DNA of 40,649 bases from Verrucomicrobiota bacterium (GTDB lineage Bacteria > Verrucomicrobiota > Verrucomicrobiia > Opitutales > UBA953), in assembly GCA_030834165.1 (NCBI GenBank), contig JAURFU010000014.1:1-40649 (forward strand), given 5' to 3'. Below the pieces are notes generated by a model. That model was not told the DNA's origin. It made no database searches and saw only the letters and a program-made list of their open reading frames with translations. The translations under genes were made by a program, and so were the position numbers. The number at the start of each line of letters is the position of its first letter. The stretch's first letter is position 1. Of the stretch, positions 31,711 through 39,808 are shown in pieces.

Positions 31711-34683
31711 ATGCGGATCCGCCTTATAACGCCCCTGCTGCTAACCTCGACAGCCCTCTGTGCCGCGGTCTCGTTCGAGTCGGAGGTGAAGCCGATCTTC
31801 GAGAAACACTGCGTGGAATGCCACGGGCCGAAGAAGCAGAAGAGCGACTTCCGACTCGATGACCGCGAGGTCGCCCTGCACGGCGGCGAGAGCCACGCCC
31901 CCAACATCCTGCCGGGCAAGCCGACCGAAAGCCCGCTCCTGAAGTTCGTGACGACCGATGACCGCGACACACGCATGCCGCCCAAGGGCGAAAGGCTGAG
32001 TGCCGCCGAGGTCGCTACGCTCAAGCGCTGGATTGCAGAAGGCGCGGTCTGGCCGGAATCCGCCTCCCCCAAGAAGGCAGACCCGCTGGACTGGTGGTCG
32101 CTCAAGCCACTCAGCAAGCCCTCCCTGCCCTCCGGCGACGACGCCCATCCGATCGACCGCTTCATCCTGGCCAAGCTCAAGGAGAAGAACCTGCAGCCCT
32201 CCGGCACCGCCGACGCCCGCACGATCCTACGGCGCCTCAACTTCGACCTGATCGGCCTGCCGCCCACCGCCGAGGAACTCGCGGCTTTCGAGAAGGATGC
32301 CGCCCAAGACCTGCCCGCCGCCATCGGCCGCGCCGCCGACCGCCTGCTGGCTTCGCCTCGGTACGGGGAACGCTGGGGCCGTCACTGGCTTGACGTGGTC
32401 CACTACGGCGACACCCACGGCTACGACAAGGACAAGCTCCGGCCCAACGCCTGGCCGTATCGCGATTATGTCATCCGCGCCTTCAACGAGGACAAGCCCT
32501 ACGCCCGCTTCGTCGAAGAACAGCTGGCGGGTGACACGCTCTACCCGCAGTCGGCCGACGGGCACATCGCCCAAGGTTTCATCTCGGCCGGCCCCTGGGA
32601 CTTCATCGGCCATGCCGAACTCCCCGAGACCAAGCTCGACGGCAAAATCGCCCGCGCCCTCGACCGTGACGACATGGTCTCGAATACGACCGGGGCCTTC
32701 CTCGCGACGACCTCCCAATGCGCCCGCTGTCACCACCATAAGTTCGACCCGATCAAGCAGGAGGATTACTATCGCCTGCAGGCCGTCTTCGCCGCCCTCG
32801 ACCGGGCCGACAAGACCTTCGACACGGACCCGGAGGTCGCCAAGCGACGCACGGCATCGCTCGCCGAACGCACGCGGCTCGACGGCGAGATCAAGGCGCT
32901 GAACGACAAGTCCGCCTCGACCGACTCACGCCGGGTTACGCTCATCGGCAAGATCATCGACGAACTCAAGCAAGGGACCGCCGCCGTCGAACGTCCGGAA
33001 TTCGGCTACCATGGCGCCATCTCGAAAGACCAGCTCGCCACCAAGTGGGTGCAGGTCGACCTCGGCGTCGCCCGCGAGCTCACCGAGGTCATCCTGACGG
33101 GCTGCCACGATACCTTTAACAATATCGGCGCCGGCTTCGGCTTCCCGGTCCGCTACAAGGTCGAACTGTCCGATGATGCCAAATTCGCCCAAGGGGTCAC
33201 CGTCATCACCGATCTCACCGGCGCCGACGTCCCCAATCCCGGCGTGAAGCCGCAGCGCTTCCCCCTGGCCAAGCTGAAGGGCCGCTACCTGCGCGTGACG
33301 GCCACCAAGCTGGCCCTACGTAAGAACGACTACATCCTGGCCCTCGCGGAACTGCAGGCCATCGACCCCAAAGGGCGCAACGTCGCCCTGGGAGCGAACG
33401 TGACGTCGCTCGACAGCATCGAAGCCGGTCCGCGCTGGGGTCGACTCAATCTGACCGATGGTTATTTCTACGGCCCGAAGTCCGAACGCGACGACGCCCG
33501 CATCGCCCTCCTGGAACGCGAACGCGCCGAGATCCGCAAGGGCGCGCTCAAGACGGATCCCGCGGCCGCCCGGAAACTGGACGGGCTCACCGCCGCCCGC
33601 GCCAAGGTCGCCAAGGAACTCTCCGCGCTGCCCGCCCCGCAGGTCGCCTACGTGGGTACGATTCATAAAGGCGCCGGCGCCTTCGCCGGTACCGGCGCCA
33701 ACGGCGGCAAGCCCCGGCCGATCTTCGTGCTGAAACGCGGCGACGTCAGCAGCCCCGACAAGGAAGTCGGCCCCGGCGCCCTGCCTTTCGCCAAGGAACT
33801 GACTTCCCAGTTCGACCTGCCCAAAGACGCCCCCGAAGGCGCCCGTCGCGTCGCCCTGGCCAGATGGATCACCGATGACCGCAATCCGCTCACCTGGCGC
33901 GTCATCGTGAACCGCGTCTGGCATTACCATTTCGGCCGCGGACTGAGCGATACGCCGAACGATTTCGGTCGCATGGGCAGCCAGCCCACCCATCCCGAGC
34001 TGCTCGATTGGCTGGCGGTCGATTTCCGCGACGGCGGCCAGTCGCTCAAGAAGCTCCACCGTCTCATCGTCACGAGCGCGACCTACCGCCAGTCCTCCCT
34101 CGGGAATCCCGCCAATGAGAAGATCGACACGAGCAACGCCCTCCTCTGGCGGATGAACCGTCGCAAGCTCGAGGCCGAGGCGGTCAGCGACTCCGTGCTC
34201 GCGGTCGCGGGCAAGCTCGACCTCACGATGGGCGGCCCTGGCTTCCAGGACTTCATCATCGAGAAGCCCCAGCACTCGCCGCACTATGAGTATGACCAGC
34301 ACGACGTCGAGGACCCGAAGTCCCACCGCCGCTCGGTCTACCGCTTCATCGTCCGCTCCCAACCGCAACCCTTCCTGACCGTCTTGGACTGCGCCGACCC
34401 CTCGATGTCGGTCGCCAGCCGCAATGAGACCGTCAACGCCTTGCAGGCCCTGGCGATGCGCAACAACCGCCTGACGGTCGCGATGGCCAGGCACTTCGCC
34501 GCCCGCGTCTCCAAAGACGCCTCCACCCCGGCCGCCCAGATCGACCTGGCTTTCCGACTGGCGCTCAGCCGTCCGCCATCGGCGGACGAAACCAAGGCCA
34601 TGTCGGGCTACTTAACCGAACACGGTCTGGCGAACCTCTGCCGGCTGATCTTCAACCTGAACGAGTTCAACTTCGTCGACTGA
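31711..34683 (+). CDS. PSD1 / planctomycete-type cytochrome c protein, module D (F5/8C insert)
   Basis: Protein of 990 aa. Order: Sec signal (1-19); cytochrome domain with C34-V-E-C37-H38; DUF1549 with second haem motif C337-A-R-C340-H341 followed by HHKFDPIK; an F5/8 type C (discoidin-like) insert at about 427-554 (WVQVDLGVARELTEVILTG, GRYLRVTATKL, LALAELQAID); a charged helical linker; and DUF1553/PSD1 from about 712 (NPLTWRVIVNRVWHYHFGRG). The F5/8C domain replaces the LamG domains of modules B and C at a comparable place and may bind a glycan. DUF1501-D follows after 2 bp. Confidence 0.9.
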   Translation: MRIRLITPLLLTSTALCAAVSFESEVKPIFEKHCVECHGPKKQKSDFRLDDREVALHGGESHAPNILPGKPTESPLLKFVTTDDRDTRMPPKGERLSAAEVATLKRWIAEGAVWPESASPKKADPLDWWSLKPLSKPSLPSGDDAHPIDRFILAKLKEKNLQPSGTADARTILRRLNFDLIGLPPTAEELAAFEKDAAQDLPAAIGRAADRLLASPRYGERWGRHWLDVVHYGDTHGYDKDKLRPNAWPYRDYVIRAFNEDKPYARFVEEQLAGDTLYPQSADGHIAQGFISAGPWDFIGHAELPETKLDGKIARALDRDDMVSNTTGAFLATTSQCARCHHHKFDPIKQEDYYRLQAVFAALDRADKTFDTDPEVAKRRTASLAERTRLDGEIKALNDKSASTDSRRVTLIGKIIDELKQGTAAVERPEFGYHGAISKDQLATKWVQVDLGVARELTEVILTGCHDTFNNIGAGFGFPVRYKVELSDDAKFAQGVTVITDLTGADVPNPGVKPQRFPLAKLKGRYLRVTATKLALRKNDYILALAELQAIDPKGRNVALGANVTSLDSIEAGPRWGRLNLTDGYFYGPKSERDDARIALLERERAEIRKGALKTDPAAARKLDGLTAARAKVAKELSALPAPQVAYVGTIHKGAGAFAGTGANGGKPRPIFVLKRGDVSSPDKEVGPGALPFAKELTSQFDLPKDAPEGARRVALARWITDDRNPLTWRVIVNRVWHYHFGRGLSDTPNDFGRMGSQPTHPELLDWLAVDFRDGGQSLKKLHRLIVTSATYRQSSLGNPANEKIDTSNALLWRMNRRKLEAEAVSDSVLAVAGKLDLTMGGPGFQDFIIEKPQHSPHYEYDQHDVEDPKSHRRSVYRFIVRSQPQPFLTVLDCADPSMSVASRNETVNALQALAMRNNRLTVAMARHFAARVSKDASTPAAQIDLAFRLALSRPPSADETKAMSGYLTEHGLANLCRLIFNLNEFNFVD

Positions 34684-34685
34684 CC

Positions 34686-36173
34686 ATGAACGACTCCCCT
34701 TACCATCGTCAGTCCGGCGTCACCGCCATGAACCGTCGTGACTTCCTGTTCACCTCCGGCGGCGGCCTCGGCGGCATCGCCCTCGCCAGCCTGCTCGGAC
34801 ACGAAAGACTCCTCGGCGCCACGCCCACCAGCGGCATCCTCCACGCGCCGGCCAAGGCCAAACGCGTCGTCCAGCTCTTCATGGCCGGCGCCGCCAGCCA
34901 TGTCGACATGTGGGACCACAAGCCGCTGCTTGAGAAGAAGCACGGCGAAAAGTGGGACCCGGGCGAAGCGGTCGAGCTGTTCCAGAGCAGCCCCGGCTCG
35001 ACCTTCGCGTCGCCCTGGAAGTTCAAGCGCTATGGCCAATCGGGCAAGATGCTCAGCGACATCGTCGCGCCTCTCGGAGACGTCGCGGATGACATCGCCT
35101 TCGTGCATGACATCGTCGGCCGCTCCGGCGTGCACAGCCAGGCCACCTTGCTGCAGTCCACCGGCTTCCTGATCCCGGGCTATCCGAGCATGGGCGCCTG
35201 GGTGAGTTACGGCCTCGGCTCGCTCAACGACAACCTGCCGACCTTCGTGGTCCTGCCCGACATCCGCGGTCTGCCGTCCAACGGCCAGAAGAACTGGGAC
35301 TCCGCCTTCCTCCCCGGCCAGAACCAGGCCACCCAGGTGCGCGTCAACGCTCCGAAGCCGATCGACAACCTTGCCCCGCCGCCCGCGGATTACATCACGC
35401 CCTCGGGCGAGACCGCCGGACTCGCACTCCTCGACAAGCTCAACCGGGCCCACGCGGATTCGCGACCGGGAGACCCGCGGCTCGAAGCCCGCATCCGCAG
35501 CTACGAGCTCGCCGCCAAGATGCAGCTCGCCGCCCCCGAAGCGCTCGACCTGTCCAGGGAGTCCGAGAAGACGCTGGCCCGCTATGGCATCGATAACTCG
35601 ACCAAGGTCTGGCCGAAAGAGATCAACGTCGCCGAAGAGCAGGACGCCTTCGGGCGCAAGTGCCTGACCGCCCGACGCCTGCTCGAGCGCGGCGTCCGCT
35701 TCGTGCAGATCTGGTCCGGGAACGACAACGGCTTTCCCCGTCGGAACTGGGATTCGCACGAGGACATCGCCCGCGACCACGCCCCGCTTTCCCTCGGCAT
35801 GGCCAAGGGCACCGCGGCGCTCATCCAAGACCTCAAGGACCGGGGCATGTTCGAGGACACCCTCATCCTCTGGACCACCGAGTTCGGCCGCATGCCCTGC
35901 GCCCAGGGCGGCAAGGGGCGCGACCACAATCCCTTCGTCTTCACCAACTGGCTCGCCGGCGGCGGCATCAAGGGCGGCGTCACCCACGGCCAGAGCGACG
36001 AATGGGGCTACAAGCCCGCCGATCGCAAACGCTTCACCCAAGGCTACGACATCCACGCCACCGTCCTGCACCTCCTCGGCCTCGACCACGAGAAGCTGAC
36101 CTTCCGCCACAACGGCGCCGACCGCCGCCTCACGGACGTGCATGGGCACGTGATCAAAGATATCCTGAGCTAA
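34686..36173 (+). CDS. DUF1501 protein, module D
   Basis: Protein of 495 aa from the first ATG. An internal ATG at 34728 (MNRRDFLFTSGGG) would place the Tat motif close to the start and is possible. Motifs: AGAASHVDMWD, NWDSHED, TTEFGRMPC, GRDHNPFVF and YDIHATVLHLLG. Compared with the other copies it has TEFGRMP instead of GEFGRTP and AGAASH instead of SGGxxxx at the first motif, so its active site may differ. Exported as a folded protein and probably the partner of PSD1-D, whose stop lies 2 bp upstream. Confidence 0.9.
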   Translation: MNDSPYHRQSGVTAMNRRDFLFTSGGGLGGIALASLLGHERLLGATPTSGILHAPAKAKRVVQLFMAGAASHVDMWDHKPLLEKKHGEKWDPGEAVELFQSSPGSTFASPWKFKRYGQSGKMLSDIVAPLGDVADDIAFVHDIVGRSGVHSQATLLQSTGFLIPGYPSMGAWVSYGLGSLNDNLPTFVVLPDIRGLPSNGQKNWDSAFLPGQNQATQVRVNAPKPIDNLAPPPADYITPSGETAGLALLDKLNRAHADSRPGDPRLEARIRSYELAAKMQLAAPEALDLSRESEKTLARYGIDNSTKVWPKEINVAEEQDAFGRKCLTARRLLERGVRFVQIWSGNDNGFPRRNWDSHEDIARDHAPLSLGMAKGTAALIQDLKDRGMFEDTLILWTTEFGRMPCAQGGKGRDHNPFVFTNWLAGGGIKGGVTHGQSDEWGYKPADRKRFTQGYDIHATVLHLLGLDHEKLTFRHNGADRRLTDVHGHVIKDILS

Positions 36174-36245
36174 GGCAACCGGTTCTCTTCGGTGAAGGAC
36201 GAAATCGACCTTTGCGATTCAGCAGAGGGTCGCTTTATCTCATGC

Positions 36246-37478
36246 ATGGTTCGTCATATCGCCTCGCTCCTCCTCACCTCGATCGCGCTCCCCGCCGCTG
36301 ACTCCGTCCAGGACCGTATCATGACGGTGACGAACACTCCTGGCTTGGTGGCCTTCTGGGACTTCACCAAGCGGGAAGCTCCCGGCAAACGCTTCACGGC
36401 CCACGTGCCGGCCGGAGCGACCAATGACTACGCCCTCGATGCCGGCAATTACGTCAAAGACCTCTGGAACGCCGGCCCCGCCGCCACGTATGATGACTTC
36501 CCCCTCCTCGGCTCGGGCCCGTTCGGTCAGGCGATCCGCATCAAGGCCGAGACGAATCCGGATTTCCGTCCCCTGCTCTACGTGCCGCGCGCCCGCCTGC
36601 ATGACTCGCCGCTCGACATCAAGGGCGCCGGCAAGGCCGTCACGATCGTCGTCTGGGCCATCCGCGAAAGCGGCAACCACGCCCTCGCCGGCATCTGGCA
36701 CGAAGGCACCGACCTAAAAGAGAAGACCACCGAGACTATCGCCAAGGTCGAACGCGGTCAGCGCCAATACGCCCTCTTCGCCGGTCTGAACAAGGAAGGC
36801 GCCGCCTGCGGCCACGTCTCCGAGAACGGCGCGAGCTCCTTCACGAACAAATACGCGCTGCACAAGTGCAACTCCGCGGCGCAGTCACCGAAGGTGCCGC
36901 ACGACGCTCCGCCCGAAGTCCTCGCCAAGTCCTGGCAGACCTTCGCGATGACCTTCGACAGCAAGACGCAGCAGCTCACCGGCTGGCTCGACGGCCAGAG
37001 CGGCGATCGCTGGCTCGACAACCCGCAGAAGGACAAACTGCTCTCCTTCGCCGCCAACGCCTGGCTGCAGGGCCGACTTGCCAAGATTCCCGGCCAGCAG
37101 GAAGGCGAAGACCCCAAGTTCCCGGCCGACCAGTATTACAACCCGCCCGAAGACAAGGCCGTCAGTGTGAAGGTGCTCAGCGAAAAAGATAACACCCGCG
37201 TCGAACTCCGCGAATACGCCTACACCAAGGTCAAGGTCACGCTCGTCGCCGGACAAGAGACTAGCCGCGAACTCGTCTCCCTTCGCCTCAACCCCTGGTG
37301 GTACCCGCACGACCTCTACCAGCCGAAGAACGACGGCACCGGCGGCCCTTTCACCATCGGACGCGTCATCCATAGCTCCCGCAGCGTCGGCTTCACCGGC
37401 TGGATCGGCGGCGTCGCCGTCTTCGACCGCGCGCTGACGGCCGAGGAACTCGCCAAGTTCCACGCGCTGGCGAAATAG
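36246..37478 (+). CDS. exported LamG/concanavalin-like protein
   Basis: Protein of 410 aa with a Sec signal (MVRHIASLLLTSIALPAADS). It has LamG/concanavalin-like features: an N-terminal GLVAFWDFTKREAPG strand, a central WQTFAMTFDSKTQQLTGWLDG segment and a C-terminal GFTGWIGGVAVFDRALTAEELA. Such domains bind or cleave glycans; no catalytic residues are evident. In-frame GTG at 36192 would add 18 residues and bury the signal. TTGCGA (36212-36217) and TTTATC (36234-36239), 16 bp apart, could form a promoter starting transcription at or next to the ATG, hence a possibly leaderless mRNA (weak inference). Otherwise it is read from the module D promoter. Confidence 0.8.
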   Translation: MVRHIASLLLTSIALPAADSVQDRIMTVTNTPGLVAFWDFTKREAPGKRFTAHVPAGATNDYALDAGNYVKDLWNAGPAATYDDFPLLGSGPFGQAIRIKAETNPDFRPLLYVPRARLHDSPLDIKGAGKAVTIVVWAIRESGNHALAGIWHEGTDLKEKTTETIAKVERGQRQYALFAGLNKEGAACGHVSENGASSFTNKYALHKCNSAAQSPKVPHDAPPEVLAKSWQTFAMTFDSKTQQLTGWLDGQSGDRWLDNPQKDKLLSFAANAWLQGRLAKIPGQQEGEDPKFPADQYYNPPEDKAVSVKVLSEKDNTRVELREYAYTKVKVTLVAGQETSRELVSLRLNPWWYPHDLYQPKNDGTGGPFTIGRVIHSSRSVGFTGWIGGVAVFDRALTAEELAKFHALAK

Positions 37479-37481
37479 GTC

Positions 37482-37512
37482 TTAGCGGTTAGCGGCTGGC
37501 GGTTAGCGGCTG
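37482..37512 (+). repeat. GCGGTTAG / GCGGCTGG word array
   Basis: TTAGCGG, TTAGCGG, CTGGCGG and TTAGCGG units in tandem, beginning 3 nt after the LamG stop codon. GGCTGGCGGTTAGCGG is shared with 20624-20642. A short CTGGGA/TCCCAG pair (37510-37515 with 37540-37545) follows. Confidence 0.7.
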
Positions 37513-37577
37513 GGATACATGCCGCCACGATACCCAAAATCCCAGCAAAACCGAGGTCCGTACTGATGTTTCCGGTG

Positions 37578-37583
37578 TATAAT
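37578..37583 (+). promoter_or_regulatory. consensus -10 (TATAAT) before GH36 gene
   Basis: A perfect TATAAT, the best -10 in the window, 56 nt before the ATG. There is no recognisable -35 at the right distance (GGTCCG at 37555), so an activator or alternative sigma factor may be needed. Confidence 0.5.
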
Positions 37584-37593
37584 CGGAACAAAA

Positions 37594-37638
37594 CCCTCCT
37601 GAGGGGCATCGGATATTACAGCCTCTATCGGCTCCGAT
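37594..37638 (+). promoter_or_regulatory. two-hairpin structured leader of the GH36 mRNA
   Basis: CCCTC-CT-GAGGG (37594-37605) is followed by a bulged stem: ATCGG (37608-37612) with CCGAT (37634-37638), and AGCC (37620-37623) with GGCT (37630-37633). The second stem ends 1 nt before the start codon, so folding could limit initiation. No known riboswitch consensus was recognised. Confidence 0.4.
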
Positions 37639-37639
37639 C

Positions 37640-39505
37640 ATGCGCCTCCGCCTCTCGAGCCTCATCGCTCTGCTCCTCGCGACGATCGCGATGCTGAAGG
37701 CGGAAGATGGACTGAAAGTCCTACGTCCCGATTCACCTTTACGCGAAAAAGCCCCGGGACTTCGTGTCACTGCCAACGCTTACCCTGAATTCGAGGCCAC
37801 CGAGTGGCAACTCCGTCTCCGCAGCCCTGAGACCGGCGCTTCTCCGCTTTACGAAAATCTGCAGTCGGCTGACTTCGACGTAAGTTTTCCTTCGAACTCC
37901 CCCGTCAGGCTCCATTGGAGCAAGGGGAGCCACTCCGAACCAAGCGACTTCGAGCCAAAGGTCGAAAAGTTGACCATAGGGAAGGCGTTCGTCCTGGAAT
38001 CCTTCGGTGGACGCTCCTCGGACGGAGTCATGCCTTACTTCAACCTGTGCGGCGAAGGCGGAGGCTTGATCTTGGCGGTCGGCTGGACGGGCGACTGGAA
38101 GGCCACCTTCACACTCCAGGAAAACGGCAAGGTCAGGGTCATCGCGGGCCTTAAGCGCACGCGGTTCCGACTCACCCCCGGCGAGGAGGTTCGGCTGCCC
38201 TCGATCCTGGTCATGAACTACCGCGGCGACCACATGGCCGGACAGAACCAGTTCCGTCGGCTGATGCTGGCGCAATTCACCCCGCAGAACCATCCCCCGA
38301 TGACCCTCATGCCGGTGCAGGCCGGCGTGCATGGCATCTTCCCTTTCAATGTCACCTCGGAGGAGAAACTGGTTAAGCTGGCCGCCGACATCATGGCACT
38401 CAAGTTACCGCTCGATTGCTACCACCTCGATGCGGGCTGGAACGAAGGCGGCTTTCCGAAAGGCCAGGGTAATCCCCAGGCCGACCCCGCCCGCTTTCCA
38501 AACGGGCTCGCGCCGGTGGGGGCCGCCGTGCGCAAGACGGGGATGCGCTTCCTCGCCTGGTTCGAGCCGGAGCGTGCCATGCGCGGCACCTGGCTCCACC
38601 GCGAGCATCCCGAGTGGCTGCTAAAGCCAACAGGAACCCCCGACGGGCTTCGCTATCAAGAAAGGGATGGCTTCCACCTTCTGGATCTCGGAAATCCGCA
38701 GGCACGGAAGTGGGTCATAGACTCCATCTCCGAGGAGATCAGTCGCTCGGACCTGAGCTTCTACCGACAGGACTTCAACCTCTACCCCGCCTACTTCTGG
38801 CATACCGATGAGAAGCTGGATGAGGTCGGCCTACGCGAGATCCGCCACATCAACGGTCTCTACGCTTTCCTGGACGAACTCGCCCGGCGTCACCCCGGCC
38901 TGATCCTCGATAACTGCGCCGCGGGAGGCCGGCGTCTCGATTTCGAGATGATGCGACGATGCATCGTCCTCTGGCGAAGCGACAGCACCTGGGGCGCCAA
39001 GACCTTCCCCCAGAATGTGCAAGCCATGACCCACGGCCTTTCCTACTGGCTACCCTTGCACGGACTAGGCGCCGCCGCCACCGACGATCTCGCCCTTCGG
39101 AGCGGGATGGGAGCCTGCGGGGGGTTCTCGATCAACTACCGTGACCCGAAGGCCGTCCTGGCCCTGCGTAAGCACCTAGATCGTTATCTCAAGATACGCC
39201 CGATCTTCACCGGAGACTATTACCCGCTGACCGCCCACAGCTTAGATAAGACGGCTTGGATCGCCTGGCAGTTCCATCGTAGCGATCTTAACGAAAGCGT
39301 CGTGCAAGCCTTCCGCCGTCCGGAGGCCGTGAGCGAAACACTCACCGTCAAACTTCAAGGCCTCATCCCGCAGCAACGCTACGAGGTCGAAGACTTCGAA
39401 GGGAGTAAAGAAGTCCTCACCGGCGCCGAGCTCATGCAGGGCTACGCGATCACGCTACGCGAGAAGCCCGACTCCGCCGTCCTGCTGATCAAGGCGGCGA
39501 AGTGA
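37640..39505 (+). CDS. GH36-like alpha-galactosidase (exported)
   Basis: Protein of 621 aa with a Sec signal (1-21). N-terminal beta-supersandwich (about 25-215), then a TIM barrel with VQAGVHGIFPFNVTSEEKLV, YHLDAGWNEG, FLAWFEPERAM, then FYRQDFN with the probable nucleophile D378, and NCAAGGRRLDFEMM followed by WRSDST with the probable acid/base D448. The 70-residue spacing fits GH36. It probably releases terminal alpha-galactosyl (or related) residues. In retaining GH36 enzymes the nucleophile motif is often KWD; here it is RQD. Codon use looks less GC-rich than its neighbours (more TTA, CTA, AAA), and it has the best -10 box, which together hint at separate acquisition. It stands alone. Confidence 0.87.
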   Translation: MRLRLSSLIALLLATIAMLKAEDGLKVLRPDSPLREKAPGLRVTANAYPEFEATEWQLRLRSPETGASPLYENLQSADFDVSFPSNSPVRLHWSKGSHSEPSDFEPKVEKLTIGKAFVLESFGGRSSDGVMPYFNLCGEGGGLILAVGWTGDWKATFTLQENGKVRVIAGLKRTRFRLTPGEEVRLPSILVMNYRGDHMAGQNQFRRLMLAQFTPQNHPPMTLMPVQAGVHGIFPFNVTSEEKLVKLAADIMALKLPLDCYHLDAGWNEGGFPKGQGNPQADPARFPNGLAPVGAAVRKTGMRFLAWFEPERAMRGTWLHREHPEWLLKPTGTPDGLRYQERDGFHLLDLGNPQARKWVIDSISEEISRSDLSFYRQDFNLYPAYFWHTDEKLDEVGLREIRHINGLYAFLDELARRHPGLILDNCAAGGRRLDFEMMRRCIVLWRSDSTWGAKTFPQNVQAMTHGLSYWLPLHGLGAAATDDLALRSGMGACGGFSINYRDPKAVLALRKHLDRYLKIRPIFTGDYYPLTAHSLDKTAWIAWQFHRSDLNESVVQAFRRPEAVSETLTVKLQGLIPQQRYEVEDFEGSKEVLTGAELMQGYAITLREKPDSAVLLIKAAK

Positions 39506-39808
39506 TTGGGTAGCTCGCGGCACTCGTTTCAGGTGGCGGGTAATAAGCGCTCAAAAGGAGACCGGATGATTGGCTGATGCATGACTACCCCCTAGGTCGG
39601 CACGCAGTGCCGTCTCTACCTCATGCACCGCAGCATTCATTCCGGTTTCCGGTCTCCCTTTGAGCCCTGCCTCTACCCGTGTCCACGTGTCACCATGCCC
39701 ACGTGCCTCCTTGATCGCATCCGCTAGCCCTAGCCCTGGCCCTGGCCCCAGCCCTAAAACCATCCTTTATCATCCATCCCTGATCTTCCATCCTGCTTCA
39801 ACAGCCCC
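39506..39808. repeat. 303-bp gene-free mosaic between GH36 and DUF6807 genes
   Basis: No gene accepted. Contents in order: GGTGGCGGGT-like words (39530-39541); a 117-bp imperfect inverted repeat (39549-39665); the CCACGTGTCACC module (39683-39707); CTAGCCC/CTGGCCC words (39722-39756) with no matching left arm after the GH36 stop; and the CTTTATCATCCATCC word (39765-39779) with its degenerate ATCTTCCATC follow-up, ending 14 nt before the ATG. Confidence 0.75.
39549..39665. repeat. 117-bp imperfect inverted repeat with central hairpin
   Basis: GCTCAAAAGGAGACCGGA (39549-39566) is the reverse complement, with one mismatch, of the right end (39648-39665). TGCATGA/TCATGCA pairs inside (39578-39584 with 39621-39627). 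The centre has CGGCAC-GCA-GTGCCG (39598-39612) flanked by GGT and CTCTACC, recalling the three-way elements. The right arm also matches the GGGAAACCGG module of 21899 and 10893. Confidence 0.75.
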
